A DNA stretch of 64,000 nt, taken from contig NZ_BAGD01000081.1 of assembly GCF_000308635.1 (NCBI RefSeq), positions 186,001-250,000 of the forward strand. The letters are read 5' to 3'. The position numbers and the translations under genes were made by a program. The stretch is from Nocardia otitidiscaviarum NBRC 14405 (GTDB taxonomy: Bacteria; Actinomycetota; Actinomycetes; Mycobacteriales; Mycobacteriaceae). Under the pieces are notes generated by a model. The model was given only the letters and a program-made list of their open reading frames with translations, did no database searches and had not been told where the DNA came from. This document shows, one piece after another, positions 16,265 to 26,595 of this stretch (its first letter is position 1; each line of letters begins with the position of its first letter).

Positions 16265-16780
16265 ATGCGTGCACGTCTGACAGGAAGCGTTGTCGCTGCG
16301 GCGACCACGATGCTGAGCGTCGTCGGCTCCGGTGCCGCCGCCGCCTATCCGAATGTCTACGACGGTGTGCAGGTCGGCGGTTGCGCCTGGTACGACGCTG
16401 CCAGCAAGGTGAGCGGCCCGGCCGATTGCGATGCGACACAGGCGAGCTACCGACTCGTGGAGATCCATCAGCTCACCCCGGAGACCCAGGATCTCGCGTG
16501 CGGCGATCCACTGGCCGCGCTCTCCTACCACCACCGCACCGACGACGGCTACCGGCTCTCCCTGTACTGCTTCGTCGAGAACTTCCGGGTCGGCGACTGC
16601 TGGAACTTCACCGACATGAAGCTGCGACATCGTGTCGACTGCACCGCTCCCGAGCCGGGAGCCGACCGATTGACGGCGATTTTCCTGGGTGTCACGGATG
16701 CCCCTCGCTGCCACGGCATGGGGAACGACGCCGTGGTCTGGCCCAAGCGCGATATCACCGTCTGCGTCGAACCCGTCTAG
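16265..16780 (+). CDS. Secreted cysteine-rich protein of unknown function
   Basis: A 171-residue protein with a clear Sec signal peptide (MRARLTGSVVAAATTMLSVV, cleavage after GAAAA about residue 27). The mature part has eight Cys, enough for four disulfides, and no recognised motif. GGGGGAG lies eight bases before the ATG. It follows the multicopper oxidase by 84 bases on the same strand and could be cotranscribed, but no operator or terminator decides this. Mature composition faintly recalls LppU-like septal/secreted proteins; that is only an impression. Confidence 0.75.
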   Translation: MRARLTGSVVAAATTMLSVVGSGAAAAYPNVYDGVQVGGCAWYDAASKVSGPADCDATQASYRLVEIHQLTPETQDLACGDPLAALSYHHRTDDGYRLSLYCFVENFRVGDCWNFTDMKLRHRVDCTAPEPGADRLTAIFLGVTDAPRCHGMGNDAVVWPKRDITVCVEPV

Positions 16781-16809
16781 CCACCGGGCCGTGCGGCCGC
16801 CTGCCCCGG

Positions 16810-17172
16810 CTACTCGGCGATGCGGTGACCGGCGTCCCGCAGGGCCGCCGTGGCGTCCGGCAGGCGGTGGGACGGGACCAGGACCAGGTCGGCGTGGTAG
16901 GTGGAGGCCACGAAGACCGGGATGGCGGCGGCCGCGAGCGGGGCCACGAGGGCGGCGAGCATGCCGGGGGCGTCGAGGGCGTGGGAGCCGTCGCCGTAGA
17001 TGCCCTTCCAGATCTCGCCGTCCGCCCAGGGCGGGGCCTCGCGGATCACGGTGAGCCCCTCGGGGGCTCGAACCAGCGCGATCCACTCGTCGTCCTCGGG
17101 GAAGGTCGAGTTCGGCAGGTGTTCGATGACGAACTGGGAGGGGACGACGCTCAGGCGCTGGCTGCCGGTCAT
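16810..17172 (-). CDS. ACT-domain protein, CASTOR/DUF2241-like
   Basis: A 120-residue protein with the layout of small CASTOR-type ACT proteins: an N-terminal strand region (LSVVPSQFVIEHL), a WIALVRAPEGLTVI motif, the DAPGMLAALVAPLAAAAIPV helix-strand unit and a FVASTYHADLVLVPSHRL strand. Such proteins are related to the regulatory domain of aspartate kinase and may bind amino acids; the ligand is unknown. ATG 17172 was chosen because residues upstream in the same frame look non-coding. It is divergent from a PARG-like gene remnant. Confidence 0.85.
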   Translation of the reverse strand: MTGSQRLSVVPSQFVIEHLPNSTFPEDDEWIALVRAPEGLTVIREAPPWADGEIWKGIYGDGSHALDAPGMLAALVAPLAAAAIPVFVASTYHADLVLVPSHRLPDATAALRDAGHRIAE

Positions 17173-17215
17173 GGCGACATCGTAGGCGCGGCCGTGGATC
17201 CGGCGTGCGCGATGA

Positions 17216-17572
17216 TCGCGGCGACCTGCTTGCCACGCCGCATTCGGCGTCGTTCCTGCCTCGCCCGCGCCGAACGCGGGTGAGCTGGCGCGGCGGTCCG
17301 GCGCGCCGGTGCCGGTCCGCGCGATCCTGACGGAGCGCGCGACACGTGTACTCGCGGTCGCGGCTCGGCACGAGGTGCGCGATCTGGTGCTCGGGGCGTG
17401 GGGATGCGGAGTGTTCCGCAATGATCCCGCCGAGGTCGCGGCGGCGTTCGAAGGCGCGCTGACGTGTCACGGGGCCGCCTTCGAGCGGGTGGTCTTCGCG
17501 GTGTGGGATCGCACCCCGGACTCGGCCAATCGGGCGGCCTTCACCGCCCGGTTCGCGGCCGCCGACGCCTAA
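17216..17572 (+). pseudogene. C-terminal remnant of a TIGR02452-type poly(ADP-ribose) glycohydrolase
   Basis: Only the C-terminal ~110 residues of the bacterial PARG-like macrodomain family are present: SPAPNAGELARR, ERATRVLAVAARH, LVLGAWGCGVFRNDPAEVA and the final ERVVFAVWD strand. The family is normally about 270 residues, and its N-terminal catalytic GGG-containing half is absent; the frame is closed by a TGA at 17213-17215, inside the start region of the ACT gene. A GTG at 17309 could make an 87-residue peptide, but it would lack the ligand-binding site. Read as a 5'-truncated relic. Confidence 0.75.
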
Positions 17573-17645
17573 CCGTCATCGAATGTTTCGCCAGGTCAGG
17601 GCGACCGTTAACGACGGACGAACCGGGAAGTGATTACCGTGTCTT

Positions 17646-19304
17646 ATGGGCGTGTCTCGTCGGCGGTTGTTGCGGATCGGGGCCGCGGGTTCGGCCGCCG
17701 TGCTGGTGGGAACCTCGGCGGTGAGCAGCGGGCGGCTGCGCGCGCCGCGCTGGATCGGCGGCGATCCGTTCGCGTTGGGGGTGGCCTCGGGTGATCCGAC
17801 GCCGGACGGTGTGGTGCTGTGGACGCGGCTGGCACCCGACCCGCTGGCACCGGACGGTCACGGCGGGATGGCGTTCGATCCGGTGACCGTGGACTACGAG
17901 GTCGCGCACGACGAGGGTTTCCGACAGGTGGTGGCGCGCGGCAGTGCCGTCGCGACCCGCGAACTCGCGCACAGCGTGCACCCGGAGGTGCGGGGGCTGG
18001 AGCCGGATCGCTGGTACTACTACCGATTTCGCGCCGGGTCGGCCCTGTCACCGGTCGGCCGCACCCGCACCGCTCCCCCGTTCGGGCGGGCCACCGCGCG
18101 GCTGCGGTTCGCCTTCGCCTCGTGCCAGTCCTGGAGTTCCGGCTACTTCACCGCCTACCAGCACATGAGCCGGGAGGATCTGGACCTGGTCGTCCATCTC
18201 GGCGACTACATCTACGAGCGCAGTTGGACCAACGGTCGCGAAGGGGTTCCGGCCAGCGCGGTGTTCCGGACCGAGGCCGTCGACCTGACCGACTACCGGT
18301 TGCGCTATGCCCAGGTCAAGGCCGAGGCACCGCTACGCGCCGCGCACGCCGCCTTCCCGTGGCTGACCACCATGGACGACCACGAGGTCGACAACAACTG
18401 GGCGGGCGACTCCCCCGGCCTCGGATTCGACATCTACCGGCTGCCGTTCCTGTTCCGCCGCCGTAAGGCCGCCGCCTTCCAGGCCATGTACGAACATCAG
18501 CCGCTGCGTATCGAACAGCTGCCGAGTGGTCCGAACATCCTGCTGCACAGACGGTTCCACTATGGGGATCTGGCGGATATCACCATGCTGGATACCCGTT
18601 CGTATCGAACGCCGCTGGCGTGTGGCGACGGCGACGTGGTCGTCGGATGCGATGAGCGCGCTGCCCCAGATCGCACCATACTCGGTGCACGGCAACGTGA
18701 TTGGCTACTGGACGGCCTGTCCGGCTCCCGGGCCCGCTGGCAGGTGCTGGGCAATCAGGTGTCCATGAGCCGCACCGACACCGATCCGGGTCCGGAGGTT
18801 GCCATGGGCACCGATGCCTGGGACGGCTATCTGGCCGACCGCGCCGCGGTGCTGGGTGCGGCCGCCGCGCGCGGGGCCGGCAATCTGGTGGTCATCACCG
18901 GCGACCGCCACCAGCACTGCGCCTCCGATCTGCGCCGCGACCACGGCGATCCGGACTCGCCGGTGGTGGCCTCGGAATTCATCGGCACCTCGATCACCAG
19001 CGGTGGCGACGGCAGCGATGCGAGCCCCGGTGTCCGCCGTCTGATGGCGGCCAATCCCGATCTGAAGTTCAGCAACTCTCAGCGCGGCTATGTCCGCGTC
19101 GAACTCGATCACGACCTGTGGCGCAGCGACTTCCGCGTCCTGCCCTATGTCCGCCGCCCCGACGCCCCCATCCACACGCGAGCCACCTATGTGGTGCAGA
19201 ACGACATTCCCGGAGTCGTGCAGGCGTGGCGGCCCGATGCTCCGGACCCGGCCGAACCCGATACCGACGCGGGGCCGGACACCGATGCCGCCGGGCCGCG
19301 CTGA
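17646..19304 (+). CDS. phoD: PhoD-family alkaline phosphatase/phosphodiesterase, Tat-exported
   Basis: A 552-residue secreted metallophosphatase. The Tat signal has SRRRLLRIGAAGSAA at the start. A fibronectin-like N-domain (PFALGVASGDPTPDGVVLWTRLAP) precedes the calcium/iron phosphatase core with DLVVHLGDYIYE, MDDHEVDNNWAGD and the late GDRHQHCAS histidine motif. PhoD releases phosphate from mono- and diesters outside the cell. The C-terminus ends in a Pro/Asp-rich tail of about 25 residues. No Pho-box-like repeat could be identified upstream. The ATG at 17646 has only a weak ribosome site. Confidence 0.93.
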   Translation: MGVSRRRLLRIGAAGSAAVLVGTSAVSSGRLRAPRWIGGDPFALGVASGDPTPDGVVLWTRLAPDPLAPDGHGGMAFDPVTVDYEVAHDEGFRQVVARGSAVATRELAHSVHPEVRGLEPDRWYYYRFRAGSALSPVGRTRTAPPFGRATARLRFAFASCQSWSSGYFTAYQHMSREDLDLVVHLGDYIYERSWTNGREGVPASAVFRTEAVDLTDYRLRYAQVKAEAPLRAAHAAFPWLTTMDDHEVDNNWAGDSPGLGFDIYRLPFLFRRRKAAAFQAMYEHQPLRIEQLPSGPNILLHRRFHYGDLADITMLDTRSYRTPLACGDGDVVVGCDERAAPDRTILGARQRDWLLDGLSGSRARWQVLGNQVSMSRTDTDPGPEVAMGTDAWDGYLADRAAVLGAAAARGAGNLVVITGDRHQHCASDLRRDHGDPDSPVVASEFIGTSITSGGDGSDASPGVRRLMAANPDLKFSNSQRGYVRVELDHDLWRSDFRVLPYVRRPDAPIHTRATYVVQNDIPGVVQAWRPDAPDPAEPDTDAGPDTDAAGPR

Positions 19305-19330
19305 AACGCCCCGGCGGGCCTCGATATTCG

Positions 19331-19795
19331 CTACCGGTTCGCGGTCTCGACGTACTGCTTGATCCGGGTCAGCGTCTCGAGCATGCCGTCGCGGTTGGTC
19401 TTGCCGCGGGCCCGGCCCGCCAGCAGCCAGTACAGCCGCAGCACCGGTGAGTCGTGCAACTGGAAGGATTCCGTGACCGCGGTGCCGCCGTCGGCGGGCT
19501 CCAGGTGATAGCGCCAGGTATTGATCGGCATACCGCCGGGACCGAGCACGGTGAAGGCGAATTCCCGCCCGGGTTCGCAGTCGATGATGCGGCAGACGGT
19601 GGAGTACTTCAGCCCCCAGCCGTTGCGATTGACGCGACCGCGGAACTTCGCACCCACCGCGGGGCCGGTCGCCCCGCCGAGCCATTCCGCGCCGTAGGTT
19701 TCGGGGCTGAACCGCCCGACATCGGTGACATCGCTGATCACCTCCCAGATTCGTTCGGGGGGAGCCGCCATCTGGACCGTGACCGAATCTCGCAC
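19331..19795 (-). CDS. SRPBCC (START-like/polyketide cyclase) family protein
   Basis: A 154-residue single-domain helix-grip protein: the opening strand DSVTVQMAAPPERIWEVISDVTDVGRF is the hallmark of the polyketide-cyclase/SRPBCC fold, followed by strands rich in charged turns and a long C-terminal helix (ETLTRIKQYVE). These bind hydrophobic ligands in a cavity; the ligand is unknown. A perfect 18-bp palindrome lies 31 bases upstream. It converges with PhoD, 26 bases apart. Confidence 0.88.
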   Translation of the reverse strand: MRDSVTVQMAAPPERIWEVISDVTDVGRFSPETYGAEWLGGATGPAVGAKFRGRVNRNGWGLKYSTVCRIIDCEPGREFAFTVLGPGGMPINTWRYHLEPADGGTAVTESFQLHDSPVLRLYWLLAGRARGKTNRDGMLETLTRIKQYVETANR

Positions 19796-19825
19796 AGCCC
19801 GAGCCTACGTGCCGACCAGTCCCAA

Positions 19826-19843
19826 CGGAATGTGAGCATTCCG
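19826..19843. promoter_or_regulatory. 18-bp palindrome upstream of the SRPBCC gene
   Basis: CGGAATG (19826-19832) and CATTCCG (19837-19843) pair perfectly around TGAG. The position, 31-48 bases upstream of the SRPBCC start, suits an operator. The regulator is not identifiable here. Confidence 0.5.
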
Positions 19844-19969
19844 GCACCCGACACGCGGGACGCTCACCTGATAATCACCTGAAAGCACGGCAAATCCGGC
19901 ACTCTGATCGCTATCCGCGCGTTGATCGAGTAGAACGGCCGAGTCGGCCGTCAGGAAGGGAGTTACGCC

Positions 19970-20242
19970 ATGGGCGCCATCGGAACCCTGCTCGGCCTGG
20001 TCGTAGGGGTGTTCCTGCTGCTCCTACTGGCCCGCCTGGTGCTGGATTGGATTGTCACCCTCTCGCAGAGCCCGTCGCCGGGAATCTACAAGGCACGCGA
20101 GTTCACCCACCGCTTCTCCGAACCGGTGCTGGCTCCGGTCCGCAAGGTGCTGCCGCCGATCCGGGCAGGCGGCCTGCAGATCGACCTGGCCTTCACGGTG
20201 GTCTTCATCGTCGCGCTGGTGCTGTACAACATCCTCATCTAG
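19970..20242 (+). CDS. YggT-family small membrane protein
   Basis: A 90-residue protein with two hydrophobic helices (about 4-27 and 68-89) flanking the family segment FTHRFSEPVLAPVRKVLPPI. YggT proteins are widespread; in actinobacteria a homologue normally lies in the division cluster near sepF and wag31, so this may be a second copy. A strong AGGAAGGGAG precedes the ATG. Its function is not established. Confidence 0.88.
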   Translation: MGAIGTLLGLVVGVFLLLLLARLVLDWIVTLSQSPSPGIYKAREFTHRFSEPVLAPVRKVLPPIRAGGLQIDLAFTVVFIVALVLYNILI

Positions 20243-20262
20243 TCACCCGCGATCCAACGGCA

Positions 20263-20293
20263 AGGGCCGGACATCCATCGGATGTCCGGCCCT
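20263..20293. terminator. Bidirectional terminator hairpin between yggT and tpiA
   Basis: AGGGCCGGACATCC (20263-20276) pairs perfectly with its complement at 20280-20293 over a 3-base loop, between two converging genes. The stem is very stable but lacks a strong U-tract, as is usual in high-GC actinomycetes. Confidence 0.75.
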
Positions 20294-20314
20294 GCTCGTC
20301 TCGGCGGACGTGCC

Positions 20315-21100
<786 letters not shown>

Positions 21101-21103
21101 GGC

Positions 21104-22327
21104 TCAGCCCTCCGCGGCGTCGTCGAGCACGGCGATACCGGGAAGTTCCTTGCCCTCCAGGTATTCCAGCGACGCGCCGCCGCCGGTGGAGATGTGCGAG
21201 AAACCGTCGTCCGGCAGCCCCAGGGTGCGCACGGCCGCGGCCGAGTCGCCACCGCCGACCACGGTGAACGCGCCCTTGCCGGTCGCCGTGGCAATCGCCT
21301 CGGCAACTCCGCGCGTACCCGCGGCGAACTTCTCGAACTCGAAGACGCCCATGGGACCGTTCCAGAACACCGTCTTGGCCTCGGTGAGCAGCGCCGCGAA
21401 GCGGTTCACCGACTCCGGACCGATGTCCAGGCCCATCCAGCCCTCGGGAATCTCGTTGGCGGGCACCACCTTCGACTCGGCATCGGCTGCGAAGGAGTCC
21501 GCGACGACGATATCCATCGGCAGGTGGATGACGTCGGCGTAGGTCTCCAGCAGCTTCTTGCAGGTGTCGACCATCTCCTCCTGCAGCAGCGAGGAGCCCA
21601 CCGGGAGGCCCTGTGCGGCAAGGAAGGTGAAGCACATGCCGCCGCCGATCACCAGGGTGTCGACCTTGGGCGCGAGCGCCTCGATGACCGCCAGCTTGTC
21701 GGAGACCTTGGAGCCGCCCAGTACGACCGCGTACGGCCGCTCGGCGTTCTCCGTGAGCTTCTTCAGCACCTCGGTCTCGGCCGCGACCAGACCACCGGCG
21801 TAATGCGGCAGCAGCTTCGCCACGTCGTACACCGACGCCTGCTTGCGGTGCACCACGCCGAAACCGTCGGAGACGAAAGCACCGTCGTCGCCGACCAACT
21901 CGACCAGTGCCGCCGCCAGCTTGGCCCGCTGCGCGTCGTCCTTGCTGGTCTCGCGGGCGTCGAAGCGCACGTTCTCCAGCAGCAGCACATCGCCGTCGGT
22001 GAGGCCCTCGGAGCGCGCGAGGGCGTCCTGGCCCACCACGTCACCGGCGAGCTGCACATTGCGGCCCAGCTCCTGCGCCAGCCGCTCGGCGACCGGGGCG
22101 AGGGAGAACTTCGGGTCCGGCTCACCCTTCGGGCGGCCCAGATGCGCGGTGACGACCACCTTCGCGCCCGCCTCGGCGAGCGCGGCGATGGTCGGCGCCG
22201 ACGCGATGATGCGGCCCGGATCGGTAATGACGCCGTTGTCGAGGGGAACGTTCAGGTCGGAGCGCACCAGCACGCCCCGACCCTCGACACCCTCGTTCAG
22301 CAGATCCTGGAGTGTCTTGATCGCCAT
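21104..22327 (-). CDS. pgk: Phosphoglycerate kinase
   Basis: A 407-residue two-domain kinase transferring phosphate from 1,3-bisphosphoglycerate to ADP. The N-domain shows VRSDLNVPLD and AHLGRPKG; the hinge and C-domain show VLGGSKVSDK, the GGGMCFTFL nucleotide loop and the GGGDSAAAV motif. Length is normal. It begins 4 bases after gap and ends 3 bases before tpiA, consistent with one glycolytic transcript. Confidence 0.98.
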   Translation of the reverse strand: MAIKTLQDLLNEGVEGRGVLVRSDLNVPLDNGVITDPGRIIASAPTIAALAEAGAKVVVTAHLGRPKGEPDPKFSLAPVAERLAQELGRNVQLAGDVVGQDALARSEGLTDGDVLLLENVRFDARETSKDDAQRAKLAAALVELVGDDGAFVSDGFGVVHRKQASVYDVAKLLPHYAGGLVAAETEVLKKLTENAERPYAVVLGGSKVSDKLAVIEALAPKVDTLVIGGGMCFTFLAAQGLPVGSSLLQEEMVDTCKKLLETYADVIHLPMDIVVADSFAADAESKVVPANEIPEGWMGLDIGPESVNRFAALLTEAKTVFWNGPMGVFEFEKFAAGTRGVAEAIATATGKGAFTVVGGGDSAAAVRTLGLPDDGFSHISTGGGASLEYLEGKELPGIAVLDDAAEG

Positions 22328-22331
22328 AGGT

Positions 22332-23351
<1,020 letters not shown>

Positions 23352-23427
23352 GTTATCGCTCCTCAGTTGTGTCGCGGAATCTTTTCCGTTGCCTACTAAC
23401 CCTAAACCCGGCGGGGAACATCACAGA

Positions 23428-23470
23428 AACACCCCCGGGGATGTGAACTCCCATCCCGACCGGGGGTGTT
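23428..23470 (-). terminator. Terminator hairpin between whiA and gap
   Basis: AACACCCCCG (23428-23437) pairs with CGGGGGTGTT (23461-23470), and the stem continues inward with GGGATG/CATCCC after a small bulge. It begins 33 bases after the whiA stop, with a U-containing tail on the minus strand. Confidence 0.7.
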
Positions 23471-23502
23471 CGGCGAACGCACCGGCTACCGAACGGTCCG
23501 TC

Positions 23503-24486
23503 TCACGCGTCCTCGAGCAGTTCGGCGGTGACGGCGGATTCGGTATCGGGGACGCCCAGCTCCTTGGCGCGGCGGTCGGCCATCGACAGCAGTCGGCGAA
23601 TCCGGCCCGCCACAGCGTCTTTCGTCATGGGCGGATCGGCGAGCTGGCCCAATTCCTCCAGCGATGCCTGCCGGTGCAGCACGCGCAGCTTGCCCGCGGC
23701 GGCCAGATGGTCCGGCACGTCGTCGCCGAGGATCTCCAGCGCGCGTTCCACCCGCGCCGCGGCGGCCACGGCCGCGCGGGCCGAGCGGCGCAGATTGGCG
23801 TCGTCGAAATTCGCCAGGCGATTGGCGGTGGCCCGGACCTCGCGGCGCATCCGCCGCTCCTCCCAGGTCAACCGGGTGTCCTGTGCGCCCATCCGGGTGA
23901 GCAGCGCGCCGATGGCCTCACCGTCGCGCACCACCACGCGATCGGTGCCGCGCACCTCGCGCGCCTTCGCGGAGATGCCCATCCGCCGGGCCGCGCCCAC
24001 CAGCGCCAGCGCCGCCTCCGGTCCCGGGCAGCTCACCTCGAGGGCCGAGGAGCGCCCCGGTTCGGTGAGCGACCCGTGCGCGAGAAACGCTCCGCGCCAG
24101 GCCGCTTCGGCATCGGAGATGCTGCCGCCGACCACCTGTGCGGGCAAACCCCGCACCGGCCGACCGCGCACATCCAGCAATCCGGTCTGCCGGGCGAGCG
24201 CCTCGCCCTCCTTGGAAACTCGTACCACATACCGGGAGGTTTTGCGCAGTCCGCCCGCGCCGAGCACGTGCACATCCGAGCCGTAGCCGTACAGCTCGAA
24301 GATCTCGCGGCGCAGCCGACGCGCGATGGAACCCATGTCCACCTCCGCTTCGACGATCACCCGACCGCCCACGATGTGCAGTCCACCGGCGAACCGGAGT
24401 AGTGCGGACAACTCGGCCTTGCGCGAGCTCACCTGTGACACGGTGAGTCGGCTCAGCTCGTCCTTCACTTCCGCTGTCATCGCCAC
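23503..24486 (-). CDS. whiA: WhiA DNA-binding developmental/division regulator
   Basis: A 327-residue protein: an N-terminal LAGLIDADG-type fold (with LLRFAGGLHIVGGR and RGAFLAHGSLTEPGRSS) and a C-terminal helix-turn-helix (about 235-310, ASLEELGQLADPPMTKDAVAGRIRRL). WhiA controls sporulation-type division in Streptomyces and is conserved in non-sporulating actinobacteria. The GTG at 24486 has AAGGAG eight bases upstream; ATG 24480 matches the usual mycobacterial start. It overlaps yvcK by 10 bases and closes the uvrC-rapZ-yvcK-whiA run. Confidence 0.96.
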   Translation of the reverse strand: MAMTAEVKDELSRLTVSQVSSRKAELSALLRFAGGLHIVGGRVIVEAEVDMGSIARRLRREIFELYGYGSDVHVLGAGGLRKTSRYVVRVSKEGEALARQTGLLDVRGRPVRGLPAQVVGGSISDAEAAWRGAFLAHGSLTEPGRSSALEVSCPGPEAALALVGAARRMGISAKAREVRGTDRVVVRDGEAIGALLTRMGAQDTRLTWEERRMRREVRATANRLANFDDANLRRSARAAVAAAARVERALEILGDDVPDHLAAAGKLRVLHRQASLEELGQLADPPMTKDAVAGRIRRLLSMADRRAKELGVPDTESAVTAELLEDA

Positions 24487-25523
24487 GAGACGCGCTCCTT
24501 TCCACCCAACCCGGACCGCACGTGCTGGCCCATACGCCGTCCTTCGCTTCGAAGCCCTGCCAGTTCCGGCCGAGGCTGCCGGATCACCTGATCCAATGCG
24601 GCGGCAAGCTTTCCGGGGTGGTGCCGGTCCGTCCCCGCCTCGGCGACATCAGCGAAGGTTACTCGTGCTCGCAGCTGTTCGGCAGCTCTTGCCACATGTT
24701 CGCGTTCCCTACCCTCCGGTACGGAGCCGGAATCGACCACAATATCGTCGACTGTGAAATCCGGTGCGTGCTGGGACAATACATGCAGGTGCCGCTCCGC
24801 GGAGAATCCGGCCGTTTCGCCCGGTTCGGCGGCGAGGTTGAGTACCAAGATCTTCCGACCCCGCGTGTACACCAGCGCATCGTGCAGTTCCGGCACCAGC
24901 ACATGCGGAATCACGCTGGTGAACCAGCTGCCGGGGCCCAGAACGACGACATCCGCGTGCTCGATCGCGGAGGTCGCCTCCGGGCACGCGGGCGGGTCGG
25001 ACGGGATCAATCGGACACGTCGCACCTTGCCCGGCGTGGTCGCCACCGCCACCTGACCGCGAATGCAGCGACTCACGCGCGGATCGGCCTCCAACCCCGC
25101 AACATCCGCCTCGATGGTGAGCGCGAGCGGCGACATCGGTAGCACTCTGCCTGTGATGCGCAGAATTCTTCCCGCCTCGTCGAGCGCCGCGACCGGATCA
25201 CCGAGCTCCTCGGTGAGGCCCGCCAGGATCAGATTGCCCACCGAATGCCCGGCCAGCGCGCCCGTCCCGCCGAAGCGATGTTGCACGGTGCGCGCCCAGA
25301 TGCCATCGGTCTCCTCCGCCAGCGCCGCCAGGGCCATGCGCAGATCACCCGGGGGCAACATGCCCAGTTCGGCGCGCAATCGGCCCGACGAACCGCCGTC
25401 GTCGGAGACCGTCACCACCGCCGTGATCTTGCGAGTGAGCCGACGGACCGCCGTCAGGGTCGCGTACAGCCCGTGTCCACCACCCAGCGCGACGATCGCC
25501 GGGTTCGTCTCCCGCCCGCTCAT
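24477..25523 (-). CDS. yvcK: YvcK/CofD-like gluconeogenesis factor
   Basis: A 348-residue Rossmann-type protein with the opening ALGGGHGLYATLTAVRR, the VSDDGGSSGRLR loop and the DVVVLGPGSWFTSVIPHVL segment characteristic of YvcK. In Bacillus and mycobacteria (CuvA) it binds UDP-sugars and links carbon source to cell-wall synthesis. It overlaps rapZ by four bases (ATGA-type) and whiA by ten, indicating coupled translation. Normal length. Confidence 0.95.
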   Translation of the reverse strand: MSGRETNPAIVALGGGHGLYATLTAVRRLTRKITAVVTVSDDGGSSGRLRAELGMLPPGDLRMALAALAEETDGIWARTVQHRFGGTGALAGHSVGNLILAGLTEELGDPVAALDEAGRILRITGRVLPMSPLALTIEADVAGLEADPRVSRCIRGQVAVATTPGKVRRVRLIPSDPPACPEATSAIEHADVVVLGPGSWFTSVIPHVLVPELHDALVYTRGRKILVLNLAAEPGETAGFSAERHLHVLSQHAPDFTVDDIVVDSGSVPEGREREHVARAAEQLRARVTFADVAEAGTDRHHPGKLAAALDQVIRQPRPELAGLRSEGRRMGQHVRSGLGGKERVSWR

Positions 25524-26476
25524 TCTCGCCCCAGGTCCCGATGCACCACGCGGACCACGTCCACCGAACCGTTGTCGACGTCGTCACCGAGCAGTCCGCC
25601 CAGCGCCTCCGCTATCGCCACGCTGCGGTGCTTGCCGCCGGTGCAGCCCACTGCCACGGTCATGTATCGCTTCCCCTCTTGACGGTAGCCGTCGGTGGTG
25701 AGGTCGATGAGGTGCCGGCAGGTGCTCAGGTAGTCCCGCGCGCCCCGCTGCGCCAACACATACTCGCTCACCTCGGCGTCCTGTCCGGTCTGTTCGCGGA
25801 GTTCCGGCACCCAATGCGGATTGGGCAGAAAACGCACATCCAACACCATGTCCGCGTCCAGGGGAACTCCGTACTTGAAACCGAACGATTGGACGGTCAG
25901 TTGCAGGGCGGTGGGCGTACCGCCGCCGTAGACCTCCTCGAGCCGCCGGTGCAACTGGTGCACCGACAGCGCGGTGGTGTCGATGACCACGTCGGCGGCG
26001 GTCTTGACCGAGGCCAGCCGACGCCGTTCCGCGGCGATGCCCTCGGACAGCGTGCCGTCAGCGCTCTCACTCTGTAGAGGATGCCGCCGGCGGGCGAAGC
26101 CGAAACGTCGAATCAGCACATCATCGGACGCTTCGAGGAACAGGATGCGGGTGCGCACGCCCGCGCCGCGCAACTGCTCGGTCACGGCCGAGAGGTCACC
26201 GGTGAAGAACCGGCTGCGCACATCCATGACCAGGGCCAGCTTGCGAATGGGGGGTTCGGCCGAGGCGCCGAGTTCGACCAGCCGGGCGATCAGCTCGGGA
26301 GGCAGATTGTCGGCCACGTACCAGCCGAGATCCTCGAGCACGCGGGCCGCGGTGCCGCGACCCGCACCGGATAGTCCGGTGACGATGACGACCTCGACGG
26401 GCGCGGCGGGAACATCGTCGGGAGTTGCTGTCGTCGGGGCACTGTCCGCTGTACTACTGGATTCGACGCGCGTCAT
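25520..26476 (-). CDS. rapZ: RapZ-family nucleotide-binding protein
   Basis: A 318-residue protein with an N-terminal P-loop kinase-like domain and the C-terminal RapZ domain. The Walker A reads GLSGAGRGT, with Arg where enterobacteria have Lys; I recall the same in mycobacterial homologues, so it is a lineage trait rather than damage. The C-domain has GCTGGKHRSVAIAE. E. coli RapZ directs decay of GlmZ RNA; in actinobacteria the target is unknown. An N-terminal extension of about 28 residues is low-complexity. It lies 119 bases downstream of uvrC. Confidence 0.95.
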   Translation of the reverse strand: MTRVESSSTADSAPTTATPDDVPAAPVEVVIVTGLSGAGRGTAARVLEDLGWYVADNLPPELIARLVELGASAEPPIRKLALVMDVRSRFFTGDLSAVTEQLRGAGVRTRILFLEASDDVLIRRFGFARRRHPLQSESADGTLSEGIAAERRRLASVKTAADVVIDTTALSVHQLHRRLEEVYGGGTPTALQLTVQSFGFKYGVPLDADMVLDVRFLPNPHWVPELREQTGQDAEVSEYVLAQRGARDYLSTCRHLIDLTTDGYRQEGKRYMTVAVGCTGGKHRSVAIAEALGGLLGDDVDNGSVDVVRVVHRDLGRE

Positions 26477-26595
26477 GTCCTACCGGGGTTCGTGTCTGGG
26501 CGTTGCCTCGATCATGCTGCACCGATCACCGATCCGACATCGCGACACGCCGATGTGCGGCAACCGTCACGCCGGGCGTGTCCCTTTCGGGCGGG

